A DNA stretch of 11,469 bases. It comes from Candidatus Uhrbacteria bacterium. GTDB taxonomy: Bacteria; Patescibacteriota; Patescibacteriia; UBA9934; UBA11717. The notes under the pieces were generated by a model. The model saw only the letters and a program-made list of their open reading frames with translations. It was not told the DNA's origin and did no database searches. Both the position numbers and the translations under genes were made by a program. Shown here one piece after another: positions 1 through 6,375 of the stretch (position 1 is the stretch's first letter; the number at the start of each line of letters is the position of its first letter). Location of the stretch: positions 1-11,469 of the forward strand of contig JABMPK010000046.1 of the NCBI GenBank assembly GCA_013203725.1. Direction: 5' to 3'.

Positions 1-2361
1 CCATTCCTTACAGGTGTAAACGTGGCTGCAAACGTACCAAACCAAGACATTGTTACCGGCCCTGCAAAGGTGGTCACAGTTAACATTGTAGATAGTGTAG
101 ATGCTGCGGTGGTGCTAGACGAAATATTTATTGAGTTCTTCGACGACACTACGGGCAATAGACAGCAGCTATTCATGAAAGATCTAAGCTCTGGAACGGT
201 CAATCTGCCAGACGGAGACTATGACGTCTTTGTACACTCGATGTCAGTACCGATCGATCCAACGGCAGATATTGCTGCTGTGTCAGGTGGAGCTGCAATT
301 AGTAGTGGCGTGGTCACAGTGACCGCCGATGGAGTTATCAAGATCGTTGTTGCTGATCTTAAGACGGTTACAGGAACATTGCTAGACGACGCGTTGGCTC
401 CAGTAGAAGACGCGTGGATTCAGGTGAGTGACCCAACTAGCGGAATGAATGTGGGTACGTTGACCGATAGTAACGGAGACTATTCAATCAACGTGCCAGA
501 TGGGTCTTACCAAGTGAACGCGTTCAGTCCAGGAATGATTCTAGACCCTGTGAGCCTGGTTGTAGATGGCGCAGAATTGCTAGATCTTGACGGAACTGTC
601 ACTGACCAGACAATCGCCGGAACTGTCACGGATTTATCGGGAAATCCTGTACCATATTCATTTGTTCAGGCGACCGGTAATGGGGGAATTATCACTTCAA
701 CACAAGCAGACGCTGATGGAGACTATGTTCTAGCCGTTGATGATGGATCGTGGAATACCACAGCGAACGGACACGGATATCAGCGTAAGTCGATCGCAGA
801 CGCCGTTATAATTGATGGAAGCTCGGCTACGTCAAAAGATGTACAGTTTACAGCACTAGACGCAACCATCAAGGATCCAAAGGTGACTTCCGTGACACCT
901 TCCGAAGGTGGTATGGGATCAGACACTAACCTTGGACTGACAGTCACGATTCCGTCCAACGCCTTGAGTACATCTTCAAGTGCTGGAACGCTTTCGATGA
1001 AGGAAACGAATAACGTTGTGTCTACTGCAACTACAGACGTTATTGGGAAAGGATTCGAGGTCAGTATGACGGATAACGGAGGAACGGCATTAACCTCAGG
1101 ATTTAGTGAAGAGGTAACAATCGAGCGTACGATGACCGTTGCGGAGTTGAATGCGGAAGGTATTACAACTGCTGCGGAAGTAGATAAGATGGGAATTGGT
1201 TACTATGGTAGCCAGGGAACATGGATTGCGGAATCAACAACAGTCGTAGCGCTAGATGCTTCGGGCAACGTTGTGGCTGCACCTGCTTCAAACATGGGGA
1301 ACGTCGATAGTTACCGATTTAAGGTGGCGGTAGACCACTTCACGGTGTTTGCCATCACAGCGCCATCTGATGGTGTTGCGCCAGCGGTTCCTGCAGGAGT
1401 TGCGTCAGCAGCTGCAACAACAGGAAACACGATTAGCTGGACTGCGGTTACTACAAACTCTGACTTGTCATCAATCTCAGACCTTGCTGGATACGAGCTG
1501 TACCGAGACACTGTATTGGCAGGAAGCTATTCAACACAGGTTAATGGATCGGATATATTGACAACAAGTTACGAGGACACAACAGCGGTAGCTGGAACTC
1601 TGTACTACTACAAGGTCACAGCAGCGGATACGGGTGGACTTGAGTCTACGAAGTCTGCAGCAGTGTCCGCGACACGAACCACAGCCTCTAGTGGAGGAGG
1701 TGGAGGAGGAAGCGGACGTGGGTTGATTACACAGCCTACTACAACCGTTGACCCTGCTCCTGAGACCGTCGTTACAGAGGAAACTATTCTGCAGGAAGGA
1801 GACTCAACACTAGGAATAGTGCGAGACTCAGAGGGACGACGAGTTGCGGCGTCAACGGGTGAGTTGGGAGCGTCTCCGATAACAGGAGCGTTTGAACGAA
1901 TCTCTGCGATTTCCGCGGGTCAGTTTGTGCGAAGTTACGGATTCAACACGGTTTACTACGTTGATGAGAACTTGAAACGCCGACCTTTCTGGGATTCAAG
2001 AGCATTTCTTACATGGGGAACGGATTGGGACGATATCGTTTGGGTAACGGACGCGACATTGCAGACAATGCCAATGAACGCTCCAATGTTGCCACAAGCG
2101 GGTAGAGTCCTAGTGAAGATCCAGTCAGACGCAAGAGTGTACGCGATCGAGTCAGATCCGTACGAGTCTACAAAGGACATCTTGCGATGGATTCCAAGTG
2201 AAGAGGTTGCGAATGAAATATATGGTTCATCATGGTCCGATTACATAATCGATCTAGAGCCAACGGTATTCGTACGCTACTCAACAGGTACTGAAATAGC
2301 ACTTGATGAGTCGATAGACACTTCAAGCATTCAAACACGAATGCAGATAAGTAGCATGTAA
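1..2361 (+). CDS. Large multi-domain surface protein, 5'-truncated by window edge (carboxypeptidase-regulatory-like, FnIII, duplicated CPR C-terminal domain)
   Basis: The reading frame is open from base 1, so the gene almost certainly begins upstream; the GTG at 22 has no SD and need not be the start. Numbering from that GTG, three beta-sandwich units resembling carboxypeptidase regulatory-like domains occupy about residues 15-115, 116-197 and 198-282, each with a DG(D/S)Y/W-type turn. Residues 283-447 form a unit ending in DHFTVFAI, which I only recognise as a surface-protein Ig/ZU5-like region. A fibronectin type III domain lies at about 452-552 (ISWTAV, YELYR, YYYKVTAAD). A six-Gly linker and a T/P-rich stretch (557-590) follow. 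The C-terminus (about 630-760) holds two degenerate copies of a W/Y/G-rich motif common in Patescibacteria surface proteins. Probably exported and cell-surface attached; the signal peptide would lie outside the window. Function unknown: adhesin or S-layer-like scaffold is an inference. Confidence 0.85.
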   Translation, partial: PFLTGVNVAANVPNQDIVTGPAKVVTVNIVDSVDAAVVLDEIFIEFFDDTTGNRQQLFMKDLSSGTVNLPDGDYDVFVHSMSVPIDPTADIAAVSGGAAISSGVVTVTADGVIKIVVADLKTVTGTLLDDALAPVEDAWIQVSDPTSGMNVGTLTDSNGDYSINVPDGSYQVNAFSPGMILDPVSLVVDGAELLDLDGTVTDQTIAGTVTDLSGNPVPYSFVQATGNGGIITSTQADADGDYVLAVDDGSWNTTANGHGYQRKSIADAVIIDGSSATSKDVQFTALDATIKDPKVTSVTPSEGGMGSDTNLGLTVTIPSNALSTSSSAGTLSMKETNNVVSTATTDVIGKGFEVSMTDNGGTALTSGFSEEVTIERTMTVAELNAEGITTAAEVDKMGIGYYGSQGTWIAESTTVVALDASGNVVAAPASNMGNVDSYRFKVAVDHFTVFAITAPSDGVAPAVPAGVASAAATTGNTISWTAVTTNSDLSSISDLAGYELYRDTVLAGSYSTQVNGSDILTTSYEDTTAVAGTLYYYKVTAADTGGLESTKSAAVSATRTTASSGGGGGGSGRGLITQPTTTVDPAPETVVTEETILQEGDSTLGIVRDSEGRRVAASTGELGASPITGAFERISAISAGQFVRSYGFNTVYYVDENLKRRPFWDSRAFLTWGTDWDDIVWVTDATLQTMPMNAPMLPQAGRVLVKIQSDARVYAIESDPYESTKDILRWIPSEEVANEIYGSSWSDYIIDLEPTVFVRYSTGTEIALDESIDTSSIQTRMQISSM

Positions 2362-2366
2362 AAGTG

Positions 2367-2400
2367 CAAGAAAAACAGCCCGATCGGGCTGTTTTTCTTG
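2367..2400. terminator. Perfect palindromic intrinsic terminator, bidirectional
   Basis: A 34-nt perfect inverted repeat: a GC-rich core (CAGCCC / GGGCTG) around a GATC centre, flanked by A5 on the left and T5 on the right, 5 nt after the stop of the surface-protein gene. It should stop transcription before the ankyrin gene, which therefore needs its own promoter. The symmetry lets it act on either strand. Confidence 0.9.
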
Positions 2401-2414
2401 AGCTTGCCATTTGG

Positions 2415-2420
2415 TACAAT
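2415..2420 (+). promoter_or_regulatory. Candidate -10 box (TACAAT) just before the ankyrin gene
   Basis: TACAAT lies 8 nt upstream of the ATG at 2429, inside the 28-nt gap after the terminator. A transcript starting about 7 nt downstream would begin at or next to the ATG, so the mRNA would be leaderless. A -35 at normal spacing would fall in the terminator T-run (TTTTTC) and is weak. This also argues against the in-frame TTG at 2411. Confidence 0.45.
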
Positions 2421-2428
2421 ATATTCAT

Positions 2429-3100
2429 ATGAATGAACTTGATAAACAATTCCTAGAGGCCGCGGAGAACCAAGATAAGGAGGCGCTCGAGGCTATAATA
2501 AAGAAAAGTCCTAATCTTGAGGCAAAGGACGAGGTCGACATGACGGCTCTCGCAATAGCTGCTAAGTATGGAAACCTGGGAATGGCGAATTTCTTGGCGG
2601 AGGCTGGGGCTCAAGTTACAGGTGATGTGTTGTCGATCGCTAATATGTCGTCTCAATCTGATGAGAGGATGATATTGTTACTGCAACAATGGCAGATGAA
2701 GCAGGTAAAGCCCGACGTCAGTGTTTCGAAGAAGGAAGACGCAGAACTATTGCTGGCGTCAGATGCCGGGAGCGTCGCAAAGGTGAAGGCAGCCATAAAA
2801 GCAGGCGCTGATCTAAACGCGAAAGATGATCAGGACACGTCGGCTCTTCGTTGGGCGATTCGTAAGGGCCACGACAATGTTACCGAGGTTCTTATTGAAG
2901 CTGGGGCTGATGTCAATCACGTAAGCGACAATGGATGGACACCACTCATGGAGGCAGGGGCGATGGGCAACGGGCCAATATGCGCGTTGTTATTAGCAAC
3001 TGGAGCTGAGATGGGATTCAAAAACAGCAAAGGCCAGACTGCGGAAGCTGTAGCGCGTTATGGTGGATATGATGAGTTGGCAGATTTGTTGGCGAAATAG
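2429..3100 (+). CDS. Ankyrin-repeat protein, 223 aa
   Basis: Cytoplasmic-looking protein with no signal peptide or membrane segment. Ankyrin repeats are visible in two blocks. The first is at about residues 3-64, with the NLEAKDEVDMTALAIAAKYGN hallmark shifted to DMTALAIAAKYGN. The second is at about 103-223, with consecutive repeats containing SALRWAIRKGHDNVTEVLI, GADVNHVSDNGWTPLMEAG and GQTAEAVARYGGYDELADLL. About 38 residues between the blocks (65-102) form a degenerate or insert segment rich in Gln/Lys. Ankyrin repeats bind proteins; the partner is not evident. I start at ATG 2429 because the in-frame TTG at 2411 overlaps a TACAAT -10 box. The gene is 15 nt upstream of msrB, so the two could be co-transcribed. 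In host-associated bacteria ankyrin proteins may be effectors, but no secretion signal supports that here. Confidence 0.88.
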   Translation: MNELDKQFLEAAENQDKEALEAIIKKSPNLEAKDEVDMTALAIAAKYGNLGMANFLAEAGAQVTGDVLSIANMSSQSDERMILLLQQWQMKQVKPDVSVSKKEDAELLLASDAGSVAKVKAAIKAGADLNAKDDQDTSALRWAIRKGHDNVTEVLIEAGADVNHVSDNGWTPLMEAGAMGNGPICALLLATGAEMGFKNSKGQTAEAVARYGGYDELADLLAK

Positions 3101-3104
3101 TTGT

Positions 3105-3110
3105 TATATT
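3105..3110 (+). promoter_or_regulatory. Candidate -10 box (TATATT) before msrB
   Basis: TATATT sits 5 nt before the ATG at 3116, in the 15-nt gap after the ankyrin gene. It resembles the boxes before the genes at 2429, 3954 and 5039. No convincing -35 is seen. If real, it would give a leaderless msrB mRNA; co-transcription with the ankyrin gene is equally possible. Confidence 0.3.
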
Positions 3111-3115
3111 TTGAT

Positions 3116-3472
3116 ATGAAAGAATTATCAGAGGAAGAGAGGCGTGTGATCATTGAAAAAGGAACAGAGGCAGCATTCACTGGAGAGTATGTGAACAACA
3201 AAGACAATGGAGTGTATGTTTGCAAGCAATGCGCAGCGCCACTCTATGATTCCAACGATAAGTTTGAGTCCACATGTGGTTGGCCAAGTTTCGACGACGA
3301 GATTAATGGAGCGATAAACAAGAGTCAAGATGCTGATGGTATACGTACAGAAATTACATGCGCTAAGTGCGGTGGACATCTTGGACATTTGTTTACAGGT
3401 GAACACTTAACCGAAAAGAATCAGCGACACTGTGTGAACTCAATATCGATGAAATTCATTCCAGGTAAGTAG
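3116..3472 (+). CDS. msrB: Peptide-methionine (R)-S-oxide reductase MsrB, 118 aa
   Basis: Reduces the R-epimer of methionine sulfoxide in oxidised proteins, with electrons normally from thioredoxin; cytoplasmic here, as no signal peptide is present. All family hallmarks are visible: two zinc-binding CxxC pairs (CKQC, Cys36/39, and CAKC, Cys82/85), the GWPSF substrate-pocket motif (55-59), the HLGHLF motif (88-93), and the catalytic cysteine in RHCVNS (Cys106). Cys54, just before GWPSF, is at the place of the resolving cysteine of many MsrBs. Length is normal for a stand-alone MsrB; there is no MsrA fusion. The start is ATG 3116; an in-frame TTG at 3101 exists but would read through the -10-like box and give an atypical N-terminus. 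The next gene begins 1 nt after the stop, so translation is probably coupled. Confidence 0.97.
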   Translation: MKELSEEERRVIIEKGTEAAFTGEYVNNKDNGVYVCKQCAAPLYDSNDKFESTCGWPSFDDEINGAINKSQDADGIRTEITCAKCGGHLGHLFTGEHLTEKNQRHCVNSISMKFIPGK

Positions 3473-3473
3473 T

Positions 3474-3920
3474 ATGCAAATAACAAGCTCAACGTTCCAA
3501 GAAGGTGGGAGTATTCCAAAGAAGTATGGTCAAGATTTTGATAATGTAAATCCGCCTCTTGCGATTCTAGATGTTCCCAGCAAGACTGCGTCGCTAGTCT
3601 TACTCATGGACGATCCTGACGTACCAGAAGCCGCTGGTGTAGCGGTCTGGGACCATTGGGTGGTGTTTAATATACCTCCGACGACAGAGATGATCGGAGA
3701 AGGCTGGACGCCTACCGGTGTTCGAGGCTCTGGAACGCGAGGATTGCTAGACTACAGCGGGCCCAGACCACCAGATCGCGAGCACAGGTACTTTTTCAAG
3801 GTCTACTCGCTAGATTCTATGCTCGAGCTGAAAGAGGGTGTTTCAAAACAAGAGGTGCTTGATGCTATGGAGGGTCATATCATTGAGACAGCGGAACTAG
3901 TAGGAAGATTCTCACCATAG
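3474..3920 (+). CDS. YbhB/YbcL family (PEBP, Raf kinase inhibitor-like) protein, 148 aa
   Basis: Member of the phosphatidylethanolamine-binding protein fold family. Visible hallmarks: the DDPD motif (46-49) with downstream Pro, the WDHWVVFNIPP strand (59-69) with the conserved His, a Gly-rich loop (83-90), and the GPRPPD...HRYFFKVYSLD block (96-114), which together line the anion-binding pocket. Length is typical for the bacterial family. There is no signal peptide, so it is probably cytoplasmic. Bacterial members have no settled biochemical role; ligand binding is inferred from the fold. ATG 3474 begins 1 nt after the msrB stop, with a weak AGGTAAG upstream inside msrB that could act as an SD, so it is likely expressed with msrB. 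The pairing with MsrB hints at a stress or protein-maintenance context, but that is inference. Confidence 0.93.
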   Translation: MQITSSTFQEGGSIPKKYGQDFDNVNPPLAILDVPSKTASLVLLMDDPDVPEAAGVAVWDHWVVFNIPPTTEMIGEGWTPTGVRGSGTRGLLDYSGPRPPDREHRYFFKVYSLDSMLELKEGVSKQEVLDAMEGHIIETAELVGRFSP

Positions 3921-3940
3921 CGGCAACTTCGTTCATAATG

Positions 3941-3946
3941 TATAGT
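3941..3946 (+). promoter_or_regulatory. Candidate -10 box (TATAGT) before the DUF5671-like gene
   Basis: TATAGT lies 7 nt upstream of the ATG at 3954 in a 33-nt gap. The spacing matches the -10-like boxes before 2429 and 5039. No clear -35 and no SD are visible, so a leaderless transcript is possible. An in-frame GTG at 3945 would overlap this box and is disfavoured. Confidence 0.33.
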
Positions 3947-3953
3947 GATATAT

Positions 3954-4928
3954 ATGACACACAAAAATGAATCAGCTAAGAGTTCGGCAAAAGACGTCTT
4001 TTTATACCTACTCATGGTCATAATGTTGGCCGTTGGTGTAGGATTTTTTACGGCCCTGCTTTGGCAGTACATCAACGTAAAGTTCCCAGACCCACTTGAG
4101 TTATATTACAATGGTGCGCTCGATATAATGCGCAATGCCATATCATCACTCGTAATAGTCTGGCCAGTGCTTTTGTTGTCAGCATGGATGATCAACAAGG
4201 ACCTCACTAAAGAGTCTGACAAGCAAAACATTTGGATACGTAAGTGGTTACTATATTTAACATTGTTCGTTGCTTCACTCACGGTGATCATCGATTTGAT
4301 TTCTTTGATGAACAATTTCCTAGGTGGTGAGCTTACAACAAGATTCTTCTTGAAGGTTTTCGCAATTCTAGCAGTTGCAGTCGCTGTGTTCGCTTTCTAT
4401 CTTTGGGAGTTGAGGCGCGATGTTAAGAAGAAGACTAACATTCATAAGATTGTTGGAGTAACTTCGTCGGTCGTTATACTTATCTGTATCATCGCAGGAT
4501 TCTTCATAGTAGGAACTCCATCAGAACAGCGAGCAGTTCGCTTTGACGAGACTAGAGTAAATAATCTCGCTTCGATCCAGGGTGAGGTGATCTCGTACTG
4601 GATTCAAAAAGAGGCGTTGCCAGAGTCACTGGACGACATTACAAATTCAATTAATGGCTACATAGCGCCAACAGATCCGGATACGAATGCACCGTACACC
4701 TACCGAACTACCGGAGACTTATCATTCGAGCTCTGTGCTACGTTTGTAACAAGTTCGGATGCTAATAATGTATACAAAGGAGTATCAATACCGGTTGACT
4801 ACTACTACGGCAGAAATGGAAGCACGTCGTTCGCATGGGATCACGAGATAGGAGAGGTATGTTTTGACCGCTCGATTGACCCAGACCTTTACAAGGATCA
4901 AATAAGCGTGCCAAGGCCGTTGTATTAA
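3954..4928 (+). CDS. Five-span membrane protein, DUF5671-like, with soluble C-terminal domain, 324 aa
   Basis: No known biochemical function. Hydrophobic segments lie at about residues 15-40, 61-80, 97-120, 131-152 and 168-187. The first four resemble the four-helix DUF5671 membrane domain seen often in Patescibacteria; assignment is by recognition, not a search. After the fifth span, residues 188-324 form a soluble domain, probably extracytoplasmic. It contains ESLDDITNSINGYIAPTDPD and NAPYTYR, a pattern like the 'GYL..xPxDP...PYxY' end of GspG-type pseudopilins, without any prepilin leader. Two cysteines (Cys261 and the one in GEVCFDR) could pair. Start chosen at ATG 3954 rather than GTG 3945, which overlaps a -10-like box. 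The gene follows the PEBP gene by 33 nt and is closed by a strong terminator. Confidence 0.85.
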   Translation: MTHKNESAKSSAKDVFLYLLMVIMLAVGVGFFTALLWQYINVKFPDPLELYYNGALDIMRNAISSLVIVWPVLLLSAWMINKDLTKESDKQNIWIRKWLLYLTLFVASLTVIIDLISLMNNFLGGELTTRFFLKVFAILAVAVAVFAFYLWELRRDVKKKTNIHKIVGVTSSVVILICIIAGFFIVGTPSEQRAVRFDETRVNNLASIQGEVISYWIQKEALPESLDDITNSINGYIAPTDPDTNAPYTYRTTGDLSFELCATFVTSSDANNVYKGVSIPVDYYYGRNGSTSFAWDHEIGEVCFDRSIDPDLYKDQISVPRPLY

Positions 4929-4947
4929 CAATTCACAAGTCGAACAT

Positions 4948-4974
4948 AAAACTCGAGCTTAAGCTCGAGTTTTT
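4948..4974 (+). terminator. Intrinsic terminator after the membrane-protein gene
   Basis: A perfect inverted repeat AAAACTCGAGC / GCTCGAGTTTT with a TTAA loop, followed by an extended T tract (T5 G T4), 19 nt after the stop codon at 4928. It ends the run of genes that starts at 2429. The A tract on the left gives it partial bidirectional character. Confidence 0.88.
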
Positions 4975-5026
4975 GTTTTAAACATTACTATTGATCTACG
5001 AACTAGTAATAGTATTGTAACTACGA

Positions 5027-5032
5027 TATGAT
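5027..5032 (+). promoter_or_regulatory. Candidate -10 box (TATGAT) before the SanA-like gene
   Basis: TATGAT is 6 nt upstream of the ATG at 5039; the overlapping TACGAT at 5022-5027 is an alternative. The gene follows a terminator by 64 nt, so it must have its own promoter in 4975-5038. That gap also holds short AT-rich inverted repeats (ATTACT at 4984-4989 with AGTAAT at 5005-5010). No SD precedes the ATG. Confidence 0.4.
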
Positions 5033-5038
5033 CAGTTT

Positions 5039-5671
5039 ATGAAAAAAAGATGGGTAGCAATTGTTGTTGTAGTTTGCACAGTGACCTTGTTTTTTAGCAT
5101 CCTGATAGGTGTGCAGGGAAGGCGTGATCTTGTATATGCTTCAACTAGCCAACTAGCAAAACACAACGTAGCAATCGTGTTTGGCGCTGGTATTCTAAAC
5201 GCCAGCACTCCGTCGGATGCTTTGGGGGACCGGCTCAAAGTGGCTTCTGAGCTGTACCATGCTGGGAAGGCTAAAAGCATTCTTGTGTCAGGGGACAACA
5301 GCTCTAAAGATTACTCGGAGCCTGATGTGATGCGTAAGACTCTCGTGGACAAGTACAAAGTTCCTGAAGACAAGATCTTTGTTGACTATGGAGGTCGGCG
5401 GACGTATGACACATGCATTCGTGCACATGACCTCTGGGGAGTGGAACATGCGATCTTGGTGTCCCAAGAGTACCACTTGCCGCGCGCAATCTGGACGTGC
5501 GAGAAACTTGGGATTGAGAGCGTGGGTATATCGGCATCATTGCAACCGTATGTGTACGAGGCAGTGTACAAGCGGCGCGAGATACTGGCGATCTACAAGG
5601 CGTTTGTGGATGTGCGTTTCTGGGAGCCTGAGTATTTGGGTGGGGAGTTTGTCCAAGATATTGATAAATAG
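5039..5671 (+). CDS. sanA: SanA/YdcF-like DUF218 protein with N-terminal membrane anchor, 210 aa
   Basis: SanA-type DUF218 proteins are membrane-anchored and affect envelope barrier function (SanA is named for vancomycin exclusion in E. coli); the reaction is not established. A single hydrophobic segment (about residues 6-25) after a KKR start would anchor the protein with its C-terminal domain outside. The DUF218 domain (about 43-195) shows VFGAG (47-51), the SGDN motif (84-87), SEPDVMRKTL (93-102), DYGGRRTYD (116-124), and SQEYHLPRA (142-150) with its His and Arg. The late RREILA (179-184) matches the SanA subgroup rather than plain YdcF. Length fits the family. It has no SD and a -10-like box 6 nt upstream. 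It is convergent with the major prepilin gene, sharing a terminator. Orthology to E. coli sanA is inferred from motifs only. Confidence 0.88.
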   Translation: MKKRWVAIVVVVCTVTLFFSILIGVQGRRDLVYASTSQLAKHNVAIVFGAGILNASTPSDALGDRLKVASELYHAGKAKSILVSGDNSSKDYSEPDVMRKTLVDKYKVPEDKIFVDYGGRRTYDTCIRAHDLWGVEHAILVSQEYHLPRAIWTCEKLGIESVGISASLQPYVYEAVYKRREILAIYKAFVDVRFWEPEYLGGEFVQDIDK

Positions 5672-5678
5672 CAAAACA

Positions 5679-5704
5679 AAAACAGGCTCTCGCGAGCCTG
5701 TTTT
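5679..5704. terminator. Bidirectional terminator between sanA-like gene and major prepilin gene
   Basis: Inverted repeat CAGGCTC (5683-5689) / GAGCCTG (5694-5700) with a TCGC loop, flanked by A runs on the left and TTTT on the right. It lies between two convergent stops (5671 on +, 5711 on -), so it can terminate both transcripts. Confidence 0.9.
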
Positions 5705-5710
5705 GAATTC

Positions 5711-6196
5711 TTACTGAGTAACTGAGATCGCTGCTGCAGCTTCTGGATCACACGCACCAACTGCGATAGTTCCGGCTGCTGACTTTTGCATGTAGTAGTC
5801 AGTGTTAGCCGCTGTCCCTGTACTCGGGTCCATTGGCACACTACCAAGGTATCCTTCGGTAACAAGCGCTGTAAGGTCTGCACAAGCTACCTGGGTTGTT
5901 TGTGCTGTACATGTTGTGTTACATCCAGTAGCGTCTGTTCCGATCACGTAGAAAAGGTCATCTGTCAGCGCTGCAACTGATGCAACGAATGTTCCGCCGT
6001 TGTCCACTTGGTCAACTGTAATTGCTCCGGCTGCTGCTGTAACGTCACTCCATCGTTGTGAGTCACGAGCCTCCTGGAAACGCTTGATAGGGTCTAGAGC
6101 CACAAACACAGCTGCCGCCAACACGGCGATAACAGCGATAACAATGAGCAGCTCAATAAGGGTGAAACCTCTTTGGTTTGTTCGAACTTTGTTAAT
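5711..6196 (-). CDS. pilA: Major type IV prepilin (PilA/GspG-like), 161 aa, apparent ATT start
   Basis: Probable main subunit of the pilus. With the ATT at 6196-6194 as start, the product has a 10-residue, positively charged leader ending in Gly, then FTLIE with Glu at mature position 5, a hydrophobic helix (mature 1 to about 25), and FVALDPIKRFQEARDSQRW, a signature of CPR pilins. The C-terminal half has four cysteines (92, 96, 105, 149) that may form two disulfides, and a DLTALVTEGYLGSVPMDP segment as in GspG-type subunits. No ATG, GTG or TTG occurs between the in-frame TAA upstream (6228-6226) and the cleavage site; the first TTG (6124) lies inside the hydrophobic helix and would destroy the leader. 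An alternative is an assembly error changing ATG to ATT. The gene diverges from pilB, has its own candidate promoter, and is closed by the shared terminator. Confidence 0.87.
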   Translation of the reverse strand: MNKVRTNQRGFTLIELLIVIAVIAVLAAAVFVALDPIKRFQEARDSQRWSDVTAAAGAITVDQVDNGGTFVASVAALTDDLFYVIGTDATGCNTTCTAQTTQVACADLTALVTEGYLGSVPMDPSTGTAANTDYYMQKSAAGTIAVGACDPEAAAAISVTQ

Positions 6197-6269
6197 ATGA
6201 ATATTTTGAGTGCGTTTTTGAGCTATTAATTAGAGTTGCTCATTAACGAACGTCTTTATTTATGTATAG

Positions 6270-6278
6270 ATTATATCA
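6270..6278 (-). promoter_or_regulatory. Extended -10 promoter for the major prepilin gene
   Basis: On the minus strand TGATATAAT reads from 6278 to 6270, an extended -10 (TGn + consensus TATAAT). Transcription would start near 6263, giving a leader of about 65 nt before the ATT at 6196. No good -35 is seen, which extended -10 promoters can tolerate. A second, weaker AATATT box lies 3 nt before the ATT. Confidence 0.5.
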
Positions 6279-6328
6279 GAAATTGGTAGCAAGCTTTTTT
6301 TGGCATGTGGACAGATTTACTAGTAATT

Positions 6329-6358
6329 TTGTCATTAGAACTGCCCATGATGTACAAT
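6329..6358 (+). promoter_or_regulatory. Sigma70-type promoter of the pilB operon
   Basis: TTGTCA (6329-6334) and TACAAT (6353-6358), separated by 18 nt, each one base off the consensus. The predicted start is near 6365, about 11 nt before the ATG at 6376. It sits inside the in-frame extension that begins at ATG 6262, so it decides for the later start. Confidence 0.6.
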
Positions 6359-6375
6359 GTAGTAAACATACATAT

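Noticed and set aside
1690..1716. GGA/GGT repeat resembling a microsatellite
   Set aside because: It encodes a six-glycine linker between the FnIII domain and the C-terminal part of the surface protein, which is a normal flexible hinge.
5379..5717. 112-codon open frame on the plus strand
   Set aside because: It overlaps the SanA-like gene in another frame, runs through the terminator at 5679-5704, and its product is Cys/Trp/Arg-rich with no domain.
6262..6375. 38-residue N-terminal extension of PilB from the ATG at 6262
   Set aside because: A good promoter (6329-6358) lies within it, and the added residues resemble no PilB/GspE N-terminal domain.
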